Below, piece by piece: positions 56,600 to 64,000 of a stretch of 64,000 bases of DNA (positions are counted from its first letter, which is position 1; each line of letters begins with the position of its first letter). A program made the position numbers and the translations under genes. The notes below the pieces were generated by a model. The model saw nothing but the letters and a program-made list of their open reading frames with translations. It made no database searches and had not been told where the DNA came from. Location of the stretch: the NCBI GenBank assembly GCA_029931535.1, contig JAQPZY010001664.1:7784001-7848000 (forward strand), written 5' to 3'. This stretch comes from Margaritifera margaritifera. Taxonomy: Eukaryota; Mollusca; Bivalvia; Unionida; Margaritiferidae.

Positions 56600-58004
56600 T
56601 TAGTCTTGCGCTCGCAGATCCAAGTAAAATGTCACGCGCTCGTTATTAAGGCTGACTTTGTTTCCTGATTGGTCCGTGATTTACATTGCGATTTCTGGTA
56701 TGCTGTAGACATTGTTGATGCGATAGTAAATTACTGTCATCAAAGATTCGGGTGGTGCATTAGAACTGACTCTATAGATAACGTGGTTATGGCCTACTCG
56801 CGCGTCAAATGATCCTTCAGCTATGGAACAATTGATGAGTAATATGTTTACGCTGCTAATATTAACAGGAAAGTCGCCATTGTAAACACCATTTTCTTGT
56901 AGAATTTGCGAACTAGGTTTCTTAAGCTGTAGTCAATTGTAAAGTCAACTCGGTAGCCGCCCTTAAGTGTCAATTGGGTACTAGGCGTAGAATAATTCGC
57001 CAACAATCATCCTTTTTATTTCATCAGCTTTGTCAACAATGTTGTACGCACCTGGAATGGTAGTGAGCAATGTTCCTGCATCATTAGCGGAAGTGAGATA
57101 TCTGAACTTGTTATTGCTTGCGGTAACATTATAAAACGAGTTCCATATTTCTGCAGACATTAGCGCGATCTCGTAGCGAGTATCCTCTGATAACTCTAAG
57201 AAAGTGAAACCAACAATGTCAGTTAAATCAACAAGCAATTTATTTCTAGACAATGAAAATGGAATTTAAAAGACACTTACAGTAACGTGAATTAAAGTCC
57301 AAATAATCCAATAATCCCAAGTGTCCTTATCACAAGTCCTAAATATAGAAATTTCCGAATGAATTCCAGTAGCCTTGAATGTCACAATGTGCCAGTAATC
57401 TTGAAAGATCTGGTGTGTCAATAGTATTGAATGTCCTGATATGCCTGAATGATGTAATACAGAATATCTTTGAATGAATTGACATCAATCCCAAAGTAAA
57501 GTATTAACCCAAAATGAGAATGAGCACTCTTAGTAATTTCAATGAATATTTCGAATAAATAATTCCGCTCCCTGAATTTGCTCTGATTTTCACAACTGTA
57601 ACATCTGATTACTAAAATAAATCCCTTAATAGACTGATCTTAATAACATGAAGTTTAGTGTAGCAATGAAATCTTGTTTACCAAACCTGTATAAATATAA
57701 GGATAATTTACCTGACAGAATATTCTAGAATATGAGTAACTCTAATGGAAATTTCAGGTGCGTACGTGACGTTTCTCATATCAAGACATGTAAAACTCCA
57801 GTCTAATTGTTAAATGCTATGTAAACAAGACTGACCTTGAACTCAAATGCTGTCAATATGTTGTTTACAAAATGACTAAAGTACAACTTACCTCATGGAC
57901 ATATATTATAAATTCAATATACATAACAGTGTGCTATATCTGACAGTAATATTACTGCTGCTTCCTTGAGCCAACATAGAATCAAAGATATGAGTTTGCG
58001 ACAT
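56600..58004 (-). pseudogene. Penton-like minor capsid protein, interrupted by an LTR
   Basis: Starts MSQTHIFDSMLAQGSSSNIT (58004); the coding sequence is cut by the LTR 57928-57188 and resumes with EDTRYEIALMSAEIWNSFYN, TIPGAYNIVDKADEIKRMI, LTLKGGYRVDFTIDYSLRN, NISSVNILLINCSIAEGSFD, and the end NERVTFYLDLRAQD. The single-jelly-roll penton family of Polintons shows the same order (x-I-x-L-x-S, I-P-x-G-x-Y-x-I, V-D-F, I-x-C, D-Q-x-G). At least three frameshifts besides the LTR. Confidence 0.75.
57188..57928. mobile_element. Solo LTR inserted in the penton gene of copy 2
   Basis: Aligns along its length with 35537-36288: AAGAAAGTGAAACCAACAA near the start, CACTTACAGTAA, CAAGTCCTAAATATAGAA, GAATGTTATGATGTGC-like segments, and the end ATACATAACA. 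The 5' end is shortened (TGATAACTCTAAG in place of TGTTACGACTC...). No clear target duplication was seen. Confidence 0.75.
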
Positions 58005-58014
58005 TTTGTCTATA

Positions 58015-58838
58015 TCAGATCATTGTACAAAACCATATAATCGCCGTTACTAAGTAAACTTTGCTTTGGCCTAGTATTTCAGATATTTCATTATTAACCT
58101 CTATACCAACGTTTCCTGCTTGTTTACTGGCCACAAGCAACTTTAGTCGTGCGACAAGTTCTGCAGTATTTTTAGAGTTTTATTCCTTCGCCAACCAGCT
58201 CTTTTTCTTCTTTTTCTGCAGATCGCTCTCGTTTTACTGCATATCGTTGTGTAAATGGTAATGATTCTAGTCCATGCTCTTCATCAGAATCTGTGATATC
58301 CCTTCTCATTTGTATTCTCAATTGTTCGCTCATTAAAATCATATCTCTCAATACAGTATGTCTAGAACGATCCAGTCTTTTACTGTAACACGTATTTATC
58401 TCTAGCAGTTTTTCGAAATGGCTTTATAAAGCCTCATAGTCTTTAGAGGTCGAAGATTTCTTATTATCCAGCTCATTATACCTCTTGTGCAATTCATTAA
58501 GCTGTGTTTGAGATAATTTACAGCATAATTTGTTTTCGCTATTTTATCGTAAAACATCTTTTTGGCAGATTTTTTTTTATCCAATCTTTTCAATATTGCA
58601 TAACAGGAAACTTGTATTCTTCTTCAGCAGCTGACTCCAATGCTGCTGCTTGAGCTAATAATTCAGATTGCTGCAGCTCATCAGTAGGTATACTTATCTC
58701 TTTTATAGGTTGTTCTCTAAGCTGCAGTCTCCTCATTTGTCTTGCTCTTTTTGAACGCGTCCGCAGCTCTTGGCTCAGATCTTTTGTTTTTTGCAGCTCG
58801 AGTTCAAACTCTAGAACATCTTTTTTTCGTCTGCCCAT
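58015..58838 (-). pseudogene. Coiled-coil Polinton protein Y
   Basis: Starts MGRRKKDVLEFELELQKTKD, LSQELRTRSKRARQMRRLQL, then QQSELLAQAAALESAAEEEY; later frames show RLDKKKSAKKMFYDKIAK and, near the end, LVGEGIKL, ELVARLKLLVASKQAGNVGI and NEISEIL. Charged, heptad-like, with no known domain. Its start codon overlaps the stop of gene X (TAATG at 58836-58840). Similar proteins occur beside ATPase and penton genes of other Polintons; the role is unknown. Confidence 0.5.
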
Positions 58839-59257
58839 TATCTGTCAAACTCAGTTAACTCTTTTCTTGCTTTTTCTATCTCTTTAACCAAATGAGATGG
58901 TGGTTTATCTTCCCTTGTTCCTAGGAGGTACTCATACTCATCTAATAATAAGTCAACTTCTTGTTTTACCATCAAATAGCGATCTTTTCTAATACATCTT
59001 GCTGACTCCTAACCATTTTTTCTTGTTGCTCAGTTAGCACTATGATACGTTTATCTTGTTTACTATCATGCGCTGCTGCAGTCTGTTCTTCTATTTTAGT
59101 TACAGGCTGAAATAGTTTTTCGGCTAAGTCGCGCTGAAATTCCTGTTCGCCAATTTTTTTCTGCAAGAATAAGACCATGCAATTGCTGCTGATGCTCTAC
59201 GTATTTTCGCATGACAGCAGCTTTTGTTCTTTTGATCTTCTATTTTTACAAACGGCA
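58838..59257 (-). pseudogene. Coiled-coil Polinton protein X
   Basis: Starts MPFVKIEDQKNK (59257), frameshifts, then EQEFQRDLAEKLFQPVTKIE, EQTAAAHDSKQDKRIIVLTE and QQEKMVRSQQDVLEKIAI, a Gln/Lys/Glu-rich helix; a last frame has VKQEVDLLLDEYEYLLGTRE and KARKELTEFDR. Lies directly downstream of the ATPase. No known family. Confidence 0.5.
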
Positions 59258-59318
59258 TTGTACAGAACTTATTTTCTTTAAATTTCAGTCAGCCAGCTAG
59301 CACATCACATATGTTCGT

Positions 59319-59955
59319 CTACATCTGTTCGTCAAATCCGCGGCGGTACATTTCAAGAACGTGTTCTGCATCTCTATGAAAAGCCATAAAATTATGTTTG
59401 TTGCTGCATATAGCTTCTTGATAACACTGCTTAAATTTAGAAGCGTCTATGCCACAACAATGATTGCGCGCAATAGAGTCTATGTCGTGGTTGTCCAGGC
59501 CAGAAAACAAAACAAAGCAGCCGGTGTTGCAACGAATATACTCTGGTACGTCGTAGTAAGATTGCGCCAAGTATATTGGACTGCAGCGCTTGTTTCGTGA
59601 CAGTGAAAAGTATTCTTTGATCTTGTTCATGTTGTCGCGAATTATTTTGATGTCATCAAATACTATGACAGCGTCCTTATCGCCATCAATCTGTTCTCCG
59701 GGATTACTTCTTCTGTCTCTAATATTGTAAAAACTTTTTGCACGGCATCAGAGCTGCTAATGGCTTCATCAAAGTCGCTAAGTGTATTGTACTTACCTTG
59801 TCGTAGTTAAGTCCTTTATTTAGCAGCATATTCATAAGCAAGTTTCTTTTACCACGGCCCGTTGAATCAACGATCATATAGTGGCAACCTGGAAATAAGA
59901 AATTATGTCTAGACTTTTTTTTATATCTTCTGAGTCAAAGTTGATGATACGCAGA
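59319..59955 (-). pseudogene. FtsK/A32-type DNA-packaging ATPase
   Basis: The degenerate Walker A region reads VDSTGRGKRNLLMNMLL (about 59860), where family members have G-x-x-x-x-G-K-(T/S); Walker B is KDAVIVFDDIK (about 59665). The intact frame 59630-59319 gives LSRNKRCSPIYLAQSYYDVP, CNTGCFVLFSGLDNHDI, IARNHCCGI and ICSNKHNFMAFHRDA, the C-terminal half of the family. The protein pumps DNA into capsids. Two frameshifts, the altered Walker A and a missing start codon (C-T-G where A-T-G is expected, near 59950) make it inactive. Divergent from the fibre gene with about 10 bp between them. Confidence 0.85.
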
Positions 59956-59967
59956 GTATATATAATG
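59955..59967 (+). promoter_or_regulatory. TATA-ATG start element of the fibre gene
   Basis: GTATATATAATGAGTC. Because TATATA is nearly palindromic it may also have served the divergent ATPase gene. Confidence 0.55.
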
Positions 59968-60946
59968 AGTCATTATACAGCTTTTGGCAGTTATTGACAG
60001 TGTTGAATCAAGCACAAGGTCAACAGTTTCTAATGCAGAACTTAACAGACGCTTGCTAAAACCTGGCGACACGATGTCTGGACAGCTAAACATGTCTTCG
60101 CAAAAGATTATAAATGTGGCTGCACCAACAAATAATGCAGATGCGGTTGATAAACAGTATGCAGATAAATATGTAAATGCCAAAGTGCTGTTAACAGATA
60201 CCAAAACAAATTTTCCTCGAGGACGCTTACTTTCTCCAGGACAAAACTTGGCATCGGAAATCCTTTGCAATGAAATGTTAGTGTCAGCGCCATATGTTTT
60301 ACCGCCAGCTGACGGAACTATGACAGGCAACAGCGATATGAATTCTAAAAAAATTACAAAATTAGCTGCGCCAGAAACTGAAAAGATGCAGCTAGAAAAT
60401 CATATGCAGCTACGAAATCTAGGTGCTCCTACAGATAATGCAGATGCGACAACAAAACTGTATGTGGATTCCAAACGAATAAAAATATACAATTGTGCAT
60501 ATTCCATCGCTGTCGTCCAATTCTGTTAATCGCGGCGGATTTGTAGCATCCGCATCATCGGAATATTCAGCAGCCTTTAGGAGCACATCTGGTTTTTGCT
60601 GACCACATATCTACTAGCGAATGGGCTACAGCAGGCGTGTATAATAATTTTGGGATCAGAATAGATCGTCGTGTGGATGTTACTATTTTGGCGTATTCAA
60701 CTTAAAGGCAGATCAGTTGCAACTGAATACATCAACAATTGGCATCTAGAAGCGTCCAATGACAGCGCTAATTGGACCACACTTTACACAAGTATGGATA
60801 CATTTTATTCAGCTCTGGATACTTTTGATATTGCAAGCCCTGGCACGATAAAATATCGCCTCTGCATATTGTATTGCGTTTCTGCGATGCCAGGCAATCC
60901 CGGTCTGACTTATTTTCAGATTTTTACGCTAGATGATCTTATGTAA
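59965..60946 (+). pseudogene. Fibre-like protein with phage-type shaft and discoidin-like head
   Basis: Start ATG 59965; a frameshift after about seven codons leads into the long frame 59984-60529. It contains two copies of a shaft unit: LKPGDTMSGQLNMSSQKIIN with VAAPTNNADAVDKQYAD, and DGTMTGNSDMNSKKITKLA with LGAPTDNADATTKLYVD. This is the M-x-G-x-L-x-M-x-x-x-K-I-x-x-x-x-x-P-x-x-x-x-D-A-x-x-K-x-Y-V repeat of tail fibres. Shifted frames after 60529 read FVASASSEYSAAFRS, STSEWATAGVYNNFGIRID and INNWHLEASNDSANWTTLYT, resembling an F5/8-type C (discoidin) fold, ending YFQIFTLDDLM. It would bind a host surface. Confidence 0.72.
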
Positions 60947-60959
60947 ACAAAAATATAAG

Positions 60960-61335
60960 ATGACAGAATTCGTAAGAATTGCACGCGAATTTAGCACGCT
61001 GTTCTTTGAAGAAAAACATGGCCTGGTTTTTCATGACGTTAGAACTTAGACGTATTATGATGAAATTGGGGAAAACAAACAACTGTATAAAAGCTTTTGG
61101 CTGATCCAGAAAGCGTAAAAATAGATATCTTTTTTCGGTAACTCATATGAGAACGCCACAGTTCCGGGACGAGCTAGATAAACATGACAAGCTGAAAAAG
61201 TTCTGCAATGACAAAGAATCGGCCAGCGCTGCTAGAAAAATAGGAGTGCTATTTAAAAACACACTAAACGAGTTGAGTGTTTGTAGCTTACAATTAGTGA
61301 ATCTAACTAAAAAAAATCAAACCCAAACAAATTGA
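60960..61335 (+). pseudogene. Unknown Polinton protein downstream of the fibre
   Basis: Starts MTEFVRIAREFSTLFFEEKH, then GLVFHDVRT and a stop; the same frame goes on with TYYDEIGENKQLYKSFWLIQ. Frame 61147-61335 gives MRTPQFRDELDKHDKLKKFC and ASAARKIGVLFKNTLNELS. No known family. Confidence 0.4.
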
Positions 61336-61405
61336 TCGAAAGAGAAAGGAAAGATCTAGATGCTGACTACGCATGCATGTATGCATGTACAATCAGGTCT
61401 AGCAA

Positions 61406-61444
<39 letters not shown>

Positions 61445-62637
61445 AAAAACCAAGAAAGACTTCAAGATCAAGTTGACCAGCGGTATTTTTTACAGAGAGT
61501 TTGGTTTGGATTATGACGACGTAGAAACAAATCTGGGAGTGATGGCGCTACCTGATATAAAAGATCTTCCTAATGATCCGCAGACACAACCTGAGTAGCC
61601 ACAACCCAAGCCTGAAGTAGTAAAACCACAACCAGAACCAGAGCCGCAGCCACAACCTGAAACAGAAAAGCCGCAACCACAACCTGAAGCGAAAAAGCCG
61701 TTGCAAGATGATGTATCAGAAAAAGATAAAAATAATATGGAAGCATATTATCTTCTTATGAATTATGCAAAACACGACTATTATGCAAATGTACTTTCAT
61801 CAGCAACAGACTACCTCCTATCTCTTCCAGGATTTGGCTCACGTGTTGTTTGTGTACAAGGTCTTGTTGAATTTCCCGAGGGCAACTTTGTAAATTCACC
61901 AGAGGCTAGAAAAATTAAAAGGAGCTATTTGTTGAGCATGATACTGCTATATCACGGATTATTCATAAAGAAGTAAAAGAAGCTGAAAGAAAGGGATTGT
62001 ACAATGCGATACTTAACAGAATTTCTCCAGCGCCACATATTGACAATCCTCAGCTGGTAAGAAGGGAAAAATTGGCCGAAGTATATTATCTGATGACAAA
62101 ATATTTGCTGCTACTGATTGTTCACATTAATTCGCTTTTTGCAGCCATTAAATATGCAAAATTTCATTCTTTCGATTAAATATTTACCGAGTTACCAGAA
62201 AACGTCTACTTTGTAAATTCACCAGAAATTGACACCTAATCCAGAAATAAACATTAGAAGACAGAGAATTTGACAGTAGCTATTTCACAAAATTTTTACG
62301 TGAATCCAACTCTGCTCAATCTAGACAAAACTTTCAGTATCGCCGCCACAACAAGAAGCAAAAACTAGCTGAGGCCTATTACCTGATATTTGATGAGATT
62401 ATATATCAATGTTAATTCACTCCCTGCAGCTATCAAATATGCAGAAGTTCACTCTGAAAACCAACACTTCACGAGCTGTCACACAAAGTTTTTTTCACAG
62501 ATCCTCCAGAGGCTGATGCTAAGCCTAAAACAAAATTGAAGAAAGTGAGCTTGACAGTAGCTTCTTCAGAAGATACCTAGAAGCAAATTCAGAATCGGTC
62601 AAGCTTATCAATGCAAAACTTGCAGCACTTGAAGAGT
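61336..62637 (+). pseudogene. Pro-Gln-rich protein with three related domain repeats
   Basis: After an A-homopolymer (61407-61440) the frame gives KDFKIKLTSGIFYREFGLDY and LGVMALPDIKDLPNDPQTQP, then a linker of PKPE/PQPE units (61590-61690). Three copies of a unit of about 90 residues follow: MEAYYLLMNYAK...FPEGNFVNSPEA (61739-61910), EVYYLMTKY...INSLFAAIKYA and ELPENVYFVNSPE (62075-62230), and AYYLIFDEI...VNSLPAAIKYAEV with FFTDPPEADA (62370-62520). Stops and frameshifts separate them. Copy 1 has the last unit (37240-37390). Function unknown. Confidence 0.55.
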
Positions 62638-62655
62638 AAAAAAATATTATATAGC

Positions 62656-63230
62656 ATGAATAATTCAGTGGATTTCAACCATATCAGCAGCCACATTGAC
62701 CAAGAAATTCGAGATGAGCTTATTGCATATTATCGCAGCTATCACAAACGAGCCTACTATTTTAAACAGTCATACAGGCATTACAGCAATTCCGGTGACA
62801 ATAACAGCGGCCGGAGTTGCCAGCACAGATGATTTCTTAAATTCTTTTCTTCTGATTATATCTGGTGTTGGCATTGCAACTCAAGCTTGTTGTAGAAAGC
62901 TAGAACCAAAAATTCAAAATAAGATGGCTATGTACAAATACTCTTATATCATGTACACAAAAATATTAAATGATATTAAATCTATCTTGCCTGCGTGGTG
63001 CCGCGTTTAACATTGATCATTTGGTGAAGGAGTTTTGCATTATATATAATATTGTTGCAGAATTAAGTCTTATGTGAGTTGCCAAATACGAACAAATTAT
63101 CGAAAAAAATATCAGCATCGCAGCTTTGGAAATAAAAGCGTTGATACTGGTGCTACTAAAGCAGAGGACAATGGCGGATTTTAAAACTAGGAGACTACGG
63201 ATGAAAAGTAAAGGCGGGTGGTCATTGAAA
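62656..63230 (+). pseudogene. Polinton membrane protein (copy 2), frameshifted
   Basis: Starts MNNSVDFNHISSHIDQEI after ATATTATATAGC, then DELIAYYRSYHKRAYYF; a frameshift at about 62790 gives IPVTITAAGVASTDDFLNSF, LLIISGVGIATQA and PKIQNKMAMYKYSYIMYTK. The C-terminal helical part (HLVKEFCIIYNIVAEL) runs to about 63230. Orthologous to 38018-38569. Confidence 0.6.
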
Positions 63231-63239
63231 TTTGGTGCC

Positions 63240-63350
63240 ATCTAAACTTGTCTTGACAAAATCGTACAAGGACTTCTTTCCGCCAAGCTTATTGTACTCT
63301 TCTCCTAACGCGAGTCTGGATCTTTCTAGTTCTAGTTCTATGGCGATATA
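63240..63350 (-). pseudogene. Remnant of the small helical protein (copy 2)
   Basis: The last ~35 residues, including ELERSRLALGEEYNKLGGKK, correspond to the end of 38603-38899. The rest is deleted, joining it to the YqaJ-type remnant. Confidence 0.6.
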
Positions 63351-63526
63351 TACTTACTAAGCTTTCTTTTAGCAATATCATGTGCAGTTGCAAACGGGCA
63401 GATGCCAAGGACTGTAGCCAATTCCGAGCCACCAACTGTTGCAGATAACTAAGAATTCCATTCTGGCGACTTCTGTTTTACCTGATGAGATTTTACGAAC
63501 GTATCCAAGATTGAATTCAGATCCAT
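63350..63526 (-). pseudogene. YqaJ-type nuclease, N-terminal fragment (copy 2)
   Basis: Starts at AATATAATGGATC. Reads MDLNSILDTFVKSHQVKQKS, PEWNS, stop, LSATVGGSELATVLGICPFA and HDIAKRKL, then is cut by the deletion. The G-G-S-E block is canonical here (G-D-S-E in copy 1). Confidence 0.65.
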
Positions 63527-63543
63527 TATATTATATGATATCT

Positions 63544-63837
63544 TCAAATCAGAAAGTCAGCATGCTTGGTGGAAAGACTCCTTGCTTTTTGTTGAAGCTC
63601 TTTTTCTAGTATGTCGTATTCAAAAGACCATTTCGACCCAGTTAAACGTGAAAACGTTTCTTGATGCAACCCTTTGCAACACATACTAAAAATCGTTGGG
63701 GCAGCACCAGTCCATGTCGAAGCAGACTTTGTTGTTTTAAACTTACGTCTGAAATCATTTTCAAGACAGTGCGCTATAACTGGCTGGGCTGTTACCTTGT
63801 ATTGCGCGCAGTTTGCGTTGTAATAAAATCCAGTCAT
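63544..63837 (-). CDS. Unknown Polinton protein next to the right terminal repeat
   Basis: 97 codons from ATG 63837, which sits at the end of CTTATATATTATG. Residues: TGFYYNANCAQYKVTAQPVI, HCLENDFRRKF, STWTGAAPTIFSMCCKGLHQ, TGSKWSFEYDILEKELQQ. An upstream in-frame ATG at 63981 exists, but the extra 48 residues translate terminal-repeat sequence. Mirrors the HNH gene at the other end: same promoter element, same distance from the end. No known family. Intact frame. Confidence 0.55.
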   Translation of the reverse strand: MTGFYYNANCAQYKVTAQPVIAHCLENDFRRKFKTTKSASTWTGAAPTIFSMCCKGLHQETFSRLTGSKWSFEYDILEKELQQKARSLSTKHADFLI

Positions 63838-64000
63838 AATATATAAGTATCTTTTTATCTCTAATTGAAAACACATTGCATTTTTATCTAATCTTGATAT
63901 ATAATGGGAGGCTTGTTGGCTGACGTTTTTGTGTAACCCTGATATATAATGGGTGACTGGTTGGCTATCATAAACAGTCAATTCTAATTAGTAGTATGTG
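63838..64000. repeat. Right terminal inverted repeat of copy 2
   Basis: Complement of the left repeat. It contains two outward-facing TTGATATATAATGGGAGG and CTGATATATAATGGGTGAC motifs in units of about 50 bp. One subrepeat fewer than the left end. May continue past the window. Confidence 0.88.

Larger units (their letters stand above)
48228..64000. mobile_element. Polinton/Maverick (adintovirus-like) element, copy 2
   Basis: Terminal inverted repeats lie at both ends and between them sits the full virus-like gene layout. From the left: HNH (+); polymerase B, unknown (-); unknown (+); integrase remnant, PLA2, pX-like/protease start, pX-like, major capsid, pVI-like, penton, two coiled-coil genes, ATPase (-); fibre, unknown, repeat protein, membrane protein (+); helical protein remnant, YqaJ-type nuclease, unknown (-). 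Most genes are frameshifted. The element reaches the window edge; the last bases still align with the left repeat, so its true right end may lie beyond 64000. The 6-bp target duplication could not be determined. Confidence 0.92.

Noticed and set aside
55767..56649. Long plus-strand frames (108 and 197 codons) over the capsid region
   Set aside because: They are antisense shadows of the capsid, pVI-like and penton genes.
63838..63981. N-terminal extension of the last Polinton gene from ATG 63981
   Set aside because: The additional residues come from terminal-repeat sequence and the TATATATTATG element points to 63837 as the start.

Overview
The window looks like animal nuclear DNA, probably from a marine mollusc and most likely a bivalve. 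It is AT-rich, has spliced exons with GT/AG borders, and carries tRNA-derived SINEs, fold-back MITEs, two DIRS-type retrotransposons, LINE fragments and two Maverick/Polinton (adintovirus-like) elements. A dispersed repeat starting near 11586 resembles repeats common in mollusc genomes; the bivalve placement rests mainly on that and is an inference. No bacterial operon, rRNA, functional tRNA gene or CRISPR array was seen.

Region by region. (1) 1-26 kb is host non-coding DNA loaded with repeats: a LINE 3' end abutting a probable last coding exon (704-894), three minisatellite or satellite blocks (2.7-3.5, 4.2-4.9 and 11.6-13.1 kb), several fold-back MITEs and SINEs. Two decayed DIRS-type elements follow (about 17440-20138 on + and 20892-25283 on -). 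Each keeps inverted terminal repeats and the internal complementary region diagnostic of DIRS elements. (2) 26268-29128 (-) is a readable four-exon host gene for a small secreted phospholipase A2. (3) About 29.7-39.4 kb is Polinton copy 1, internally deleted and broken. (4) 39.4-48.2 kb is host or repeat spacer with a near-perfect 62-bp tandem array and MITEs. (5) About 48228 to the window edge is Polinton copy 2. It is longer, keeps both terminal inverted repeats, and is frameshifted in most structural genes.

Taken together the two Polinton copies show the gene set of a virus-like transposon: protein-primed-type DNA polymerase B, retroviral-type integrase with chromodomain, adenain-type protease, A32/FtsK-type packaging ATPase, double-jelly-roll major capsid protein, penton-like minor capsid protein, a pVI-like protein, two pX-like core proteins and a parvovirus-like PLA2 domain. 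They also show a fibre with a discoidin-like head, a YqaJ-type nuclease, HNH endonucleases, a membrane protein and several unknowns. The copies have lost different genes: a protease catalytic region is visible only in copy 1, and integrase, ATPase, penton and fibre only in copy 2. Neither can be autonomous as it stands.

The strongest unexplained signal is a short element, T-A-T-A-T-A-A-T-G or a close variant, in which the start codon is the end of the motif. It occurs at about a dozen Polinton genes on both strands and is repeated, pointing outward, inside the terminal repeats. It may be a virus-type late promoter.
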